From: Nocardia beijingensis NBRC 16342
GTDB taxonomy: Bacteria; Actinomycetota; Actinomycetes; Mycobacteriales; Mycobacteriaceae
DNA: 64,000 bases
NCBI RefSeq assembly: GCF_001612785.1
Contig: NZ_BDBC01000008.1
Coordinates: 79,458-143,457, forward strand
Direction: 5' to 3'
Shown here piece after piece: positions 8,020-17,577 of this stretch. The number at the start of each line of letters is the position of its first letter. The first letter of the stretch is position 1. The notes below the pieces were generated by a model. It worked only from the letters and a program-made list of their open reading frames with translations, searched no databases and was not told where the DNA came from. The position numbers and the translations under genes are program-made.

Positions 8020-10014
8020 ATGGTTATCTCGAACGTTCTGGTCGCCAACCGTGGCGAAATCGCCCGCCGGGTCTTCGCCACCTGCCGCCGGATGGGGCTC
8101 GGCAGCGTCGCGGTGTATTCCGACGCGGACGCCGCCGCGCCGCACGTCACCGAGGCGGACGCCGCGGTGCGCCTGCCGGGCAACACGCCGGGGGAGACCT
8201 ACCTGCGCGGTGAGCTGATCATCGAGGCGGCGCTCGCCGCGGGCGCCGACGCGATCCATCCCGGATACGGATTCCTCTCCGAGAACGCGGAATTCGCCAA
8301 GGCCGTGCTCGACGCCGGACTGGTCTGGATCGGCCCGCCGGTCGAGGCGATCGAGCAGATGGGCTCGAAGGTCGCCGCGAAGAAGATGATGGACGCCGCG
8401 GGCGTGCCGGTGCTCGCCGAACTGGACCCGGCCGAGGTCACCGAGGCGCACCTACCGGTGCTGATCAAGGCGTCCGCCGGTGGCGGCGGGCGCGGCATGC
8501 GGGTGGTCCGCGAGCTGGCCGACCTGACCGCGCAGATCGAGGCCGCCCGGCGCGAGGCGGAATCCGCGTTCGGCGATCCGACGGTCTTCTGCGAGCGTTA
8601 CCTGGAGACCGGCAGGCACATCGAAGTCCAGGTGATGGCCGATACGCACGGCACGATCTGGGCCGTCGGCGAGCGCGAGTGCTCCATTCAGCGCCGCCAC
8701 CAGAAGGTGATCGAGGAGGCTCCGTCGCCGCTGGTGGAGCGCACCGAAGGGATGCGGGCGCGGCTGTTCGAGGCGGCGCGGCTGGCGGCGGGCGCGATCG
8801 GCTACACCGGCGCGGGCACCGTCGAGTTCCTCGCCGACGAGCAGGGCGAGTTCTTCTTCCTCGAGATGAACACCCGTCTGCAGGTGGAGCATCCGGTCAC
8901 CGAGTGCACCACCGGCTTGGATCTGGTGCGGCTGCAACTGGACGTCGCCGCAGGCGGCGCGCTGCCCGCCGAACCGCCCGCGATGCACGGGCATTCGATC
9001 GAGGTGCGGCTCTACGCCGAGGACCCGGCGCACGACTGGCAGCCGCAGAGCGGAACCGTGCACCGGATCGATATCCCGGCGGTGCGCACCGAGTTCGACT
9101 TGCTGGACCGCCCTGGCGTGCGCCTTGACACGGGCGTGGTGGACGGCTCGGTGGTGGGCGTGCATTACGACCCGATGCTGGCCAAGGTCATCTCCTACGC
9201 CGAAACGCGGGGCGAGGCAGCGCGGTTGCTGGCTTCGGCACTGCACCGCGCGAAGATCCACGGCCTGGTGACCAACCGGGACCTGCTGGTGCGCGTGCTG
9301 CGTCATCCGGCGTTCCTGGCCGGTGACACCGACACCGCGTTCTTCGCCACGCACGGACTGGACGCGCTGGCCGCGCCGCTGGTGTCGGAGCCGGACGAGG
9401 AACTGTCCATCATCGCCGCCGCGCTCGCCGACGCCGCCGCGAACCGGCGCGGCGCGCGGGTGGGCGGTGGTCTGCCGAGCGGGTGGCGGAACCTGCCCTC
9501 ACAGTCGCAGCGCAAGTCCTACGAAAGCCGCGCCACCGGAACGCACGAGGTGGGTTACCGGTTCGGCCGCGGTGGCGTCACCGTGGACGGTCACGACGGG
9601 CTCGAGTTCGTCGAGTCGGCTCCCGATCGCGTCGTGCTCTCGGTCCCTGGCGAACGCGGGCCGGTGCGCAGGCAGTTCGAGGTCGCCCGCTACGGCGATC
9701 AGGTCTACGTCGACTCGCCGCTGGGGCCGGTGGCCCTGCGCAGGCTGCCGCGCTTCAGCGACCCGGCCGACCAGGTGGCCACCGGCTCGCTGCTTGCCCC
9801 CATGCCGGGCAGCGTGATCCGGCTCGCCGCCGAGGTCGGCAGCCACGTCGAACAGGGGCAGCCGATTCTGTGGCTGGAGGCGATGAAGATGGAGCACACC
9901 ATCGCCGCGCCCGCCGCGGGCGTGCTCAGCGCCGTCAACGTCACCGTCGGCCAGCAGGTCGACGTCGGCGCCGTGCTCGCGGTCGTCGAACCCGTAGAAA
10001 ACCAGGAGAACTGA
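8020..10014 (+). CDS. accA2: Acyl-CoA carboxylase alpha subunit (biotin carboxylase + BCCP, AccA2-type)
   Basis: A 664-aa protein with an N-terminal biotin carboxylase (ISNVLVANRGEIARR), an ATP-grasp core (ASAGGGGRGMR, EMNTRLQVEHPVTE) and a C-terminal biotinyl domain with the biotinylated lysine in EAMKMEHT. It carboxylates its own biotin using bicarbonate and ATP, then passes CO2 to the beta subunit. I place the start at ATG 8020. An in-frame GTG at 8008 would give a GTGA overlap with accD2 and four more residues. The architecture equals MccA/AtuF. The stop overlaps the next gene by one base. Confidence 0.9.
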   Translation: MVISNVLVANRGEIARRVFATCRRMGLGSVAVYSDADAAAPHVTEADAAVRLPGNTPGETYLRGELIIEAALAAGADAIHPGYGFLSENAEFAKAVLDAGLVWIGPPVEAIEQMGSKVAAKKMMDAAGVPVLAELDPAEVTEAHLPVLIKASAGGGGRGMRVVRELADLTAQIEAARREAESAFGDPTVFCERYLETGRHIEVQVMADTHGTIWAVGERECSIQRRHQKVIEEAPSPLVERTEGMRARLFEAARLAAGAIGYTGAGTVEFLADEQGEFFFLEMNTRLQVEHPVTECTTGLDLVRLQLDVAAGGALPAEPPAMHGHSIEVRLYAEDPAHDWQPQSGTVHRIDIPAVRTEFDLLDRPGVRLDTGVVDGSVVGVHYDPMLAKVISYAETRGEAARLLASALHRAKIHGLVTNRDLLVRVLRHPAFLAGDTDTAFFATHGLDALAAPLVSEPDEELSIIAAALADAAANRRGARVGGGLPSGWRNLPSQSQRKSYESRATGTHEVGYRFGRGGVTVDGHDGLEFVESAPDRVVLSVPGERGPVRRQFEVARYGDQVYVDSPLGPVALRRLPRFSDPADQVATGSLLAPMPGSVIRLAAEVGSHVEQGQPILWLEAMKMEHTIAAPAAGVLSAVNVTVGQQVDVGAVLAVVEPVENQEN

Positions 10015-11174
10015 TGTCGTTCATCGAAACCGACGAGCAGAAGGCGCTGCGGGCCGCCGTCGCCGCGCTGGCCGCGAAGTACAACTACCGCGACTACGTG
10101 CTGCCGAAGGCGCGCAAGAACGAGCCGCTGGACGAATTGTGGCAGGAGGCGGGCAAACTCGGGTTCCTCGGCGTGAATCTGCCGGAGGAATACGGTGGCG
10201 GCGGCGCGGGCATGTACGAGCTGTCGCTGGTGATGGAGGAGCTGTCGGCGCAGGGTGCGGGCCTGCTGCTGATGGTGGTGTCCCCGGCCATCTGCGGCAC
10301 CATCATCTCGAAGTACGGCACCGAGGAGCAGAAGCGGGAATGGCTGACCAAGCTCGCCGACGGCTCCGGCAAGATGGTGTTCGGTATCACCGAGCCGGAC
10401 GCGGGCTCCAATTCCCACCAGATCACCACCACCGCGCGCCGCGACGGTGACGACTGGATCCTCAACGGCCGCAAGATCTTCATCTCCGGCGTCGACCAGG
10501 CCGAGGCCGTGCTGATCGTGGCGCGCACCTCCGACCACAAGACCGGCAAGCTCAAGCCCGCCCTGTTCATCGTGCCGACCGACGCCGAAGGCTTCACCAA
10601 GACGGCGCAGGAGATGGACATCATCGAGCCGGACCACCAGTACAACCTGTTCCTCGACGATGTCCGGCTGCCGTCCACCGCGCTGGTCGGCAAGGAGGAC
10701 GCGGCGCTGATGCAGCTGTTCGCGGGCCTGAACCCGGAGCGGATCATGGGCGCGGCGATGGCCGTCGGCATGGGGCGCTACGCCATCGAACGCGCCGTGG
10801 AATACGCCAAGGAACGCACGGTGTGGAAGACGCCGATCGGTGGGCACCAGGGCATTTCGCATCCGCTGGCGCAGGTGAAGGTGGAAGTGGAGCTGGCGAA
10901 GCTGATGATGCAGAAGGCCGCCACCCTCTACGATGCCGGCGATGAGATGGGCGCAGCGGAGGCCGCCAACATGGCGAAGTACGCCGCCGCGGAAGCCAGT
11001 ATCAAGGCGCTGGATCAGGCCGTCCAGACCCACGGCGGCTCCGGCCTGACCAAGGACGTCGGGCTGGCCGCCATGCTCGCCGCCGCCCGCATCGGCCGCA
11101 TCGCGCCGGTGAGCCGGGAAATGGTCCTGAACTTCGTCGCCCAGTACTCGCTGGGCCTGCCGAAGTCGTACTGA
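10014..11174 (+). CDS. fadE12: Acyl-CoA dehydrogenase (FadE12-like)
   Basis: A 386-aa second acyl-CoA dehydrogenase of the operon. AGGAG (10004-10008) precedes the ATG, which shares a base with the accA2 stop. Family features are MVFGITEPDAGSNSHQ, WILNGRKIFISG and a long C-terminal helical domain with QTHGGSGLTKDVG. The final segment (RIAPVSREMVLNFVAQ) lacks the common EGT catalytic motif; the corresponding position reads VSREM. Two dehydrogenases of different subfamily in one operon suggest two oxidation steps on one pathway or two chain lengths. Order matches M. tuberculosis fadE12. Confidence 0.87.
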   Translation: MSFIETDEQKALRAAVAALAAKYNYRDYVLPKARKNEPLDELWQEAGKLGFLGVNLPEEYGGGGAGMYELSLVMEELSAQGAGLLLMVVSPAICGTIISKYGTEEQKREWLTKLADGSGKMVFGITEPDAGSNSHQITTTARRDGDDWILNGRKIFISGVDQAEAVLIVARTSDHKTGKLKPALFIVPTDAEGFTKTAQEMDIIEPDHQYNLFLDDVRLPSTALVGKEDAALMQLFAGLNPERIMGAAMAVGMGRYAIERAVEYAKERTVWKTPIGGHQGISHPLAQVKVEVELAKLMMQKAATLYDAGDEMGAAEAANMAKYAAAEASIKALDQAVQTHGGSGLTKDVGLAAMLAAARIGRIAPVSREMVLNFVAQYSLGLPKSY

Positions 11175-11184
11175 GAGGACGCGC

Positions 11185-11961
11185 ATGACCGAGACGGCTC
11201 CGTTCGTCCGCTACGAGGTGAGCGGCGGCGTCGCGACGCTCACCTTCGACTCGCCGCACAACCGCAACGCGCTGTCGTCCAAGCTGGTCGCCGAGTTGCT
11301 GCGCGGACTCGACGACGCGGCCGCCGACGAAAAGGTGCGCGTCATCGTGCTCGCGCACACCGGCAACACCTTCTGCGCGGGCGCCGACCTGAGCGAGGCG
11401 AGCGACGCCGATCCCGCCGTGGCCGCCGACGAGCGCACCCGGGTGATGATCGGCGTGCTGCGCAGGCTGGTGGAGATCCCGAAGCCGGTGATCGCGCGCA
11501 TCGACGGCAACGTGCGGGCCGGCGGCATGGGCATCGTGGCGGGCTGCGACATCGTGGTGGCCGGGCCTGGCAGCAGTTTCGCGCTCACCGAGGTGCGCAT
11601 CGGGCTGGCGCCGTTCATGATCTCGCTCACCCTGCTGCCCAGGCTCGATCCGCGCGCGGCCAGCCGGTACTACCTCACCGGCGAGAAGTTCGACGCGCAC
11701 GTGGCCAGGGAGATCGGCCTGGTCACGGTGACCGCCGACGACCCGGCCGCCGAGGTGGCGCGGCTGTGCGGTGAGGTGCGCAAGGGCTCACCGCAGGGGC
11801 TGGCGGAGGCCAAACGGTTGGTCAACGCGGGCATCCTCGCCGAGTTCGACGCCTCGGCCGAGGAGCTCGCGCGGCGTTCGGCGAGCTTCTTCGGCACCCC
11901 CGAAGTGCACGAGGGCATGCTGGCCTTTTTGCAGCGCCGCCCGCCGAGCTGGGCAGAATAA
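11185..11961 (+). CDS. echA7: Enoyl-CoA hydratase/isomerase (EchA7-like)
   Basis: A 258-aa crotonase-fold protein expected to hydrate the unsaturated product of the carboxylase, as AtuE or LiuC do. Visible motifs are FDSPHNRNALS near residue 22, the oxyanion-hole segment NTFCAGADLSE, and GNVRAGGMGIVAGCDIV in the active-site region. The RBS GAGAGGAC precedes the ATG, 10 nt after fadE12. It is the last structural gene of the operon and is followed after 5 nt by a TetR gene on the same strand. Confidence 0.88.
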   Translation: MTETAPFVRYEVSGGVATLTFDSPHNRNALSSKLVAELLRGLDDAAADEKVRVIVLAHTGNTFCAGADLSEASDADPAVAADERTRVMIGVLRRLVEIPKPVIARIDGNVRAGGMGIVAGCDIVVAGPGSSFALTEVRIGLAPFMISLTLLPRLDPRAASRYYLTGEKFDAHVAREIGLVTVTADDPAAEVARLCGEVRKGSPQGLAEAKRLVNAGILAEFDASAEELARRSASFFGTPEVHEGMLAFLQRRPPSWAE

Positions 11962-11966
11962 CGACC

Positions 11967-12581
11967 ATGGCGACACCCCACGAACCCAAGCAGGACCGCA
12001 GCCGAGCCACCCGGCAGCGCCTGCTCGAGGCGACCATCGACTGCCTGGCCGAGATGGGCTGGGCGGCCGCGACGGTCGCGGTGGTCGCCGAACGGGCCGG
12101 GGTGTCGCGCGGCGCGGCGCAGCATCACTTTCCCACCAGGGAGGATCTGATCACCGCCGCCCTGGAGTACATGTTCGACACGCGCAGCGGGCAGGCGGTG
12201 GCGGAGGCGTCGACGCTGACGGAGCTGGGCGACGGCATCGCCCGCACGGAGGCGGTGGTCGCGGGGCTGGTGGAGTCCTACACCAGCCCGCTGTTCAAGG
12301 CGGCGTTGCAAGTGTGGACGCACGCCGCCGCCGACCCGGTGCTGCGCGAACGGATCGTCCCGCTGGAGGCCCGCTTCGGCCGCGCGTCGCACCGGCGCGC
12401 GATCGAGGCGCTGGGCGTGGACGACTCCGATCCGGTCACCCATCACCTGGTCCAGGCGACCCTGGACATGGCGCGCGGCCTGGGGCTGGCCGACGTCCTC
12501 ACCGACGACTCGGCTCGCCGCAAGCGGATAGTCGAGCAATGGGCGGCCACGCTACACGCCGCTTTGCACGCACCGCGCTGA
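11967..12581 (+). CDS. TetR-family transcriptional regulator
   Basis: A 204-aa repressor-type protein with an N-terminal helix-turn-helix (TVAVVAERAGVSRGAAQHHFPTR) and a ligand-binding C-terminal domain. The AQHHFPTREDL variant is common in regulators of acyl-CoA catabolism. It sits 5 nt after echA7, so it is probably co-transcribed and may control the operon in response to an acyl-CoA intermediate, in the role AtuR has in Pseudomonas. That role is inferred from position. Its last 30 bp overlap the convergent GT87 gene. Confidence 0.85.
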   Translation: MATPHEPKQDRSRATRQRLLEATIDCLAEMGWAAATVAVVAERAGVSRGAAQHHFPTREDLITAALEYMFDTRSGQAVAEASTLTELGDGIARTEAVVAGLVESYTSPLFKAALQVWTHAAADPVLRERIVPLEARFGRASHRRAIEALGVDDSDPVTHHLVQATLDMARGLGLADVLTDDSARRKRIVEQWAATLHAALHAPR

Positions 12582-13907
12582 GCGGGAGTCCGGTGCGGTC
12601 GGCGCCGGTCGTGGCGCGCGCAGGAGCAGTGCGATCGCGGTGACCATGGCGGCGAGGGTGAGCAGGGCGTAGGAGTCGCCGACCAGGAATTGCACCGTGG
12701 TCCAATGGAATTCCCTGCCGTTGGTCTGTGGCACGAACCAGATCAGTCCCTGCGGTAGCAGCGGTAGCGTTCGATCCCACGTTCCGATCGAATCCACCTG
12801 CATGGGCCAGGCGAAGGCGAACAGCGCGATCACGGCGGGCACGGTGATCCCGGCCGTCCACGACCGGCTGGAGAGCGCGTGCGCGGCCCAGACGAGGGCG
12901 GGCACCGTCCACACCCAGTAGTGGGTCCAGGAGATCGGTGAGCACAGCAGCGTCACACCGGCGGCGAGAAGGATGCCGAGCATGTCCTCGCCCCGCTGGT
13001 GGGCGATCCGCGCGGCGGCCAATCCGGCCAGTCCGAGACCACCTGCGCCGAAGAGCCACAGCACGTGGCTGTCCCAGGTGGTCCATTGCAGGCGGCCGAG
13101 CACACCGTTGAGGGACTGGTTCTGCACATAAGCGAAGCCGATGCGGTTCTGCGACGCCACAGTGGTGGTCCAGAACTGGATCGCCTCGGTCGGCCGGTAC
13201 CAGATTCCGGCCGCCACCGTGGCCGCGAACGCGCCCATGGCTACGGCGGCGGCCTTGAACTGGCGGGTGATCAGCAGATAGACGACGAACACCGCGGGCG
13301 TCAGCTTGATACCGGTGGCGATGCCGATGAGGATGCCGCGACCCCAGCGGTGCGCGGGCAGCGCGAGGTCGGCCAGGACCATCGCCATCAGGATCATGCT
13401 GATCTGGCCGAAACGGAAGGTCTGCTGCACGGGCTCGAGCCACAGCGCGGCGCTGCCGACGGCCAGCGTCATCGCCAGCATGCCGGGCCCGCGCCGATAC
13501 CGCAGCAGCACAGCGGTGCACCACACGCTGACATACAACGAGATCAGCGTCGTCACCACCATGCCGGTGCCGATGTAGTTGATCGGGAACCGGGCCAGTT
13601 CGGCGCAGATCCACGCGGCGAAGACGGGGTAGAGGAACGGCAGGAACATCGGGCCGCGGGCGCTGTACAGCTGGGCTGGGTGCAGCGCGGCCGCGTTGCC
13701 GCCCCACATGTAGACCTGTAGATCTATTTGGTGCCAGTACATTTCCCAGTTCGGCCGCAAGAACAGCAACCAGGCCGCCAGGGAGGCGGCGGTGAACACG
13801 ACGGCCGCGCCCAATGCGATTCGGGTTCGCGACGGTCGGCTACGCGCGGTCGACAGTTCCGTCGCCGGCGCGACAACGACAGTTGTCGCCGGTGCGACAG
13901 TTGCCAT
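12552..13907 (-). CDS. GT87 (DUF2029) polytopic mannosyltransferase
   Basis: A 451-aa membrane protein with about ten hydrophobic segments. IDLQVYMWGGNAA after the first membrane helix has the acidic loop residue characteristic of GT-C transferases. Such enzymes use polyprenyl-phosphate-mannose to extend mannan, lipomannan or PIM outside the membrane (PimE/Rv2181 family). The ATG at 13907 follows GAAGGAAAG on the minus strand. The N-terminal ~25 residues are Ala/Thr/Val-rich. The 3' end overlaps the tetR gene tail-to-tail by 30 bp. The exact glycosidic linkage cannot be told. Confidence 0.82.
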   Translation of the reverse strand: MATVAPATTVVVAPATELSTARSRPSRTRIALGAAVVFTAASLAAWLLFLRPNWEMYWHQIDLQVYMWGGNAAALHPAQLYSARGPMFLPFLYPVFAAWICAELARFPINYIGTGMVVTTLISLYVSVWCTAVLLRYRRGPGMLAMTLAVGSAALWLEPVQQTFRFGQISMILMAMVLADLALPAHRWGRGILIGIATGIKLTPAVFVVYLLITRQFKAAAVAMGAFAATVAAGIWYRPTEAIQFWTTTVASQNRIGFAYVQNQSLNGVLGRLQWTTWDSHVLWLFGAGGLGLAGLAAARIAHQRGEDMLGILLAAGVTLLCSPISWTHYWVWTVPALVWAAHALSSRSWTAGITVPAVIALFAFAWPMQVDSIGTWDRTLPLLPQGLIWFVPQTNGREFHWTTVQFLVGDSYALLTLAAMVTAIALLLRAPRPAPTAPDSRSARCVQSGV

Positions 13908-14047
13908 GAACTTTCCTTCATCAGATGACGATCGATCGGCGGAACCGGTGCCGGAGAACGTGATCGGCGCGGTCCCTAGGGCAACGCTGAAACCGTGAGC
14001 TCGTCTAACGATACGAATACTGCGAATGTAGTAGCGCCGTTGGGAAC

Positions 14048-14063
14048 TGTAACGTGTGTCACT
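14048..14063. promoter_or_regulatory. Possible Crp-type site upstream of the GT87 gene
   Basis: TGTAACGTGTGTCACT resembles the TGTGA-N6-TCACA consensus of actinobacterial Crp/GlxR proteins, with one mismatch in each half-site. It lies about 140 nt upstream of the GT87 start. A single imperfect match is weak evidence. Confidence 0.25.
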
Positions 14064-14107
14064 TTTTGGGCCGGCTCTTGGGAGCCCGATACGCGCCACG
14101 GCGTGAG

Positions 14108-15036
<929 letters not shown>

Positions 15037-15169
15037 CTGTTTCCCTGCATGTTCGCGATGGACACGTGACCTGATGGCCCGATACTCGGCCGGGGCCCGT
15101 CATACGTCCGAACATCATCGCTGGAGTTTTGCGGGATGCCAAGAGTGGGAAGCAAGGTGCGCGAACGCG

Positions 15170-15206
15170 ATCCGCACCGGCGCCGAGGTATGACGCCGGT
15201 GCGGAT
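15170..15206. terminator. 13-bp perfect hairpin (first of a tandem pair)
   Basis: ATCCGCACCGGCG (15170-15182) pairs perfectly with 15194-15206 across an 11-nt loop. It lies between the stop of the GT39-type gene (15301) and the downstream gene (start 15036), both minus strand. There is no T-tract. With the neighbouring hairpin it probably ends transcription from the glycosyltransferase operon. Confidence 0.55.
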
Positions 15207-15209
15207 GCG

Positions 15210-15243
15210 GTGTTCAGCGGACGCAGGGGGATGCGCTGAACAC
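15210..15243. terminator. 10-bp perfect hairpin (second of a tandem pair)
   Basis: GTGTTCAGCG (15210-15219) pairs with CGCTGAACAC (15234-15243) across 14 nt. It starts 58 nt downstream of the GT39-type stop codon on the minus strand. Two adjacent perfect stems without T-runs fit a tandem actinobacterial terminator. Confidence 0.55.
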
Positions 15244-15300
15244 TCCGAAGGCGGTGCGGCCCCGAGGGAATGCAGGGCGGCGAGGCCACACCGCGTGGTT

Positions 15301-17577
15301 TCAGTGGGTGGCGGTCAGGTCGTACAGCGTGACGCCGTCCACCTGGATGGCGGTGAAGTTCTCCTCGACCCACTGCGTGATCTGCGCACTGGGGGATGAA
15401 CTCGACGAACCCGGTCCGCCACGTCCGCCGCCGACGAAGTAGTGGATCTTCCCCTCGGCCACATACTGCTCGAATTGCTCCAGCGTGGGCGAAGGGTCAC
15501 TGCCGTTGAAGCCGCCGACCGGCATCACCGGAAGTTCGGTGGCGAGTTGCAACCCCGCGGCGCTGTTCGAGCCGATCGCCGCGGCCACCCAGGTGTAGTC
15601 GCCGCCGTTCTGCTCGAGCAAAGACACGAGCCGCGCGCTCGGTTCGCTCGCCCCGAGAAGACCGCCCATACCGCCGCCGCCATTGGGGCCCGGGCCGCCG
15701 TCGCCGGTCATCCCCCCGGTTCCCTGCGGCATCGCGCCGTCCGGCGCTTGGCCGCCGGGTGCGTTGCCCTGCGGTGTGGTGCCGGACGGTGTGCCCTGGC
15801 CGCCGGGTGTGTTGTCCTGCGGCGTGGTGCCGGGTGGTGTGCCCGTCGGCGCCTGTCCGCCGGGTGTCGTCCCCTGACGTCCGTCGCCCGGCGCCCGTCC
15901 GCCGGGCACGTTGCCTTGCGGTCCGGTTCCAGGAAATAGGTTGCCCGGCTGTGGCATTCGGCCGTTCGGCGCCGTTCCCGGCGAGCCGCCGTCCGGCGGC
16001 GTGCCGCCAGGACCTTGCGCGCCGCCGTCGCGGCCGGTGGTTCCCGCTCCGTCCGGCATGCGGCGGCCCATTCCCGGCATGCCCTCGCCCCACGGCGGCC
16101 TGCCACGCATTGCCACGTTCGGTCCGGCGGAGGGAATCGAACCGGCGTGCGGCGTCGCGATGGTGTCGACGGCATAGGCCACGGGACCGGCCAGGAAGGT
16201 GAACGCGACCGCCAGCGCCGACACCACGGCCAGCTTGCGCGGCGCGGGCAAGAGCACGGCGATCGTCGCGAGCACGCCGACGACCAGCACCGTCCATCGC
16301 AGCCACGGCTGCCATTCCGCGCTGCGGGACAACAGCATCCATGCGGTCGCGGTGGTGAGACCCACCGCGAGTGCCGAGGCCAGCCGCACCCACAGCCGGT
16401 GCCGTCCGCGCCACGCCAGCACCGCGCCCGCGCCGACCAGCGCGGCGATGGCCGGAGCCAGGGCGACGGTGTAGTACTGGTGGAAGATGCCGGCCATGAA
16501 GCTGAACACCAGCCCGGTCGCCAGCAGCCAGCCGCCCCAGAGCACGAGCGAAGCGCGCTGCCGATCGGTGCGAGCGGTTCGGCCGCGCAGCACGATCCCG
16601 ACGACCAGGGCGACCAGCGCCGCCGGGATCAGCCAGGCGATCTGACCGCCCTGGGCGGGTTCGAACATTCGCGTGATACCGGTTTCGCCCCACATGCCGT
16701 TGCCGCCCGGCGGCAGATCACCGCCCGGTCCGACGCTGCCGCGCTCGTTGCCGTTGAGCCGCCCGAGCCCGTTGTAGCCGAGGGTGAGTTCCAGGATCGA
16801 GTTCTGGTGCGAGCCGCCGATCCACGGGCGGGACGAGGCGGGCCACAGTTCCACCGCCAGCAGCCACCAGCCCGCGGCGACCACCATCGCGGCCGCGGCG
16901 GCGAAGAGTTGCAGAATGCGTTCGACCAGTCTCGGCGGTCCCGCGAGCAAGTAGGTCAGCGCGAGCGCCGGAACCACCAGCAGCACCTGCAATTGCTTGG
17001 TCAGGAAGCCGAATCCGATCAGCGCGCCGGTGAGCACCAGCCATCGCCAGCGTCCGTCTTCCACCGCCCGCGTCATCGCCCATGCGGCCGCGATCATCAA
17101 GAACACCAGCAGCGCTTCGGGATTGTTGAACCGGAACATCAGCGCCGCGACGGGCGTCACCGCCAGCGCCAACCCGGCGAGCAATCCGGCCGCGGGCCCG
17201 AACGGTCTGCGCACCGTCGCCCACAGCAGTGCCACAGCGGCCACGCCGAGCAGCACCTCCGGCACCAGGATGCTCCAGCTGTTGAGCCCGAAGGCCCGCA
17301 CCGAGAGCTCCATCACCCACAGGGAGGCGGGCGGTTTGTCCACGGTGATCGAGTTCGCCGCGTCGGAGGACCCGAAGAAGAACGCCTTCCACGAGACCGA
17401 ACCCGCCTGCACCGCGGCCGAGTAGAACGAATTGGCCCATCCATTGGCGCTCAGGTTGCACAGGTAGGCCGCCGCCGTGCCGAGCAGCAGCGCGGCCAGC
17501 GCCGGATACTCCCAGTTCCGCGCGGCCCGTGGCCGCGGTTCGGCCGCGACCGGTCGCGCGGTCGGCGTCGCCGTCAT
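15301..17577 (-). CDS. GT39/ArnT-like (YkcB-type) membrane glycosyltransferase with Pro/Gly-rich linker
   Basis: A 758-aa protein expected to move a sugar from polyprenyl phosphate to an extracytoplasmic acceptor. The start at 17577 has GGAGG upstream. Residues ~20-480 hold about 12 membrane helices, with the early acidic loop DKPPASLWVMELS and FRFNNPEALLVF typical of the family. A ~150-residue low-complexity linker (plus strand ~15660-16110) repeats blocks such as GTTPQ and PGGQ. The C-terminal ~120 residues (PVMPVGGFNGSDPSPTLEQF) are the extracellular YkcB-type domain. The ATG overlaps the stop of the GT2-GtrA gene (ATGA), so the pair is translationally coupled. Confidence 0.87.
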   Translation of the reverse strand: MTATPTARPVAAEPRPRAARNWEYPALAALLLGTAAAYLCNLSANGWANSFYSAAVQAGSVSWKAFFFGSSDAANSITVDKPPASLWVMELSVRAFGLNSWSILVPEVLLGVAAVALLWATVRRPFGPAAGLLAGLALAVTPVAALMFRFNNPEALLVFLMIAAAWAMTRAVEDGRWRWLVLTGALIGFGFLTKQLQVLLVVPALALTYLLAGPPRLVERILQLFAAAAAMVVAAGWWLLAVELWPASSRPWIGGSHQNSILELTLGYNGLGRLNGNERGSVGPGGDLPPGGNGMWGETGITRMFEPAQGGQIAWLIPAALVALVVGIVLRGRTARTDRQRASLVLWGGWLLATGLVFSFMAGIFHQYYTVALAPAIAALVGAGAVLAWRGRHRLWVRLASALAVGLTTATAWMLLSRSAEWQPWLRWTVLVVGVLATIAVLLPAPRKLAVVSALAVAFTFLAGPVAYAVDTIATPHAGSIPSAGPNVAMRGRPPWGEGMPGMGRRMPDGAGTTGRDGGAQGPGGTPPDGGSPGTAPNGRMPQPGNLFPGTGPQGNVPGGRAPGDGRQGTTPGGQAPTGTPPGTTPQDNTPGGQGTPSGTTPQGNAPGGQAPDGAMPQGTGGMTGDGGPGPNGGGGMGGLLGASEPSARLVSLLEQNGGDYTWVAAAIGSNSAAGLQLATELPVMPVGGFNGSDPSPTLEQFEQYVAEGKIHYFVGGGRGGPGSSSSSPSAQITQWVEENFTAIQVDGVTLYDLTATH

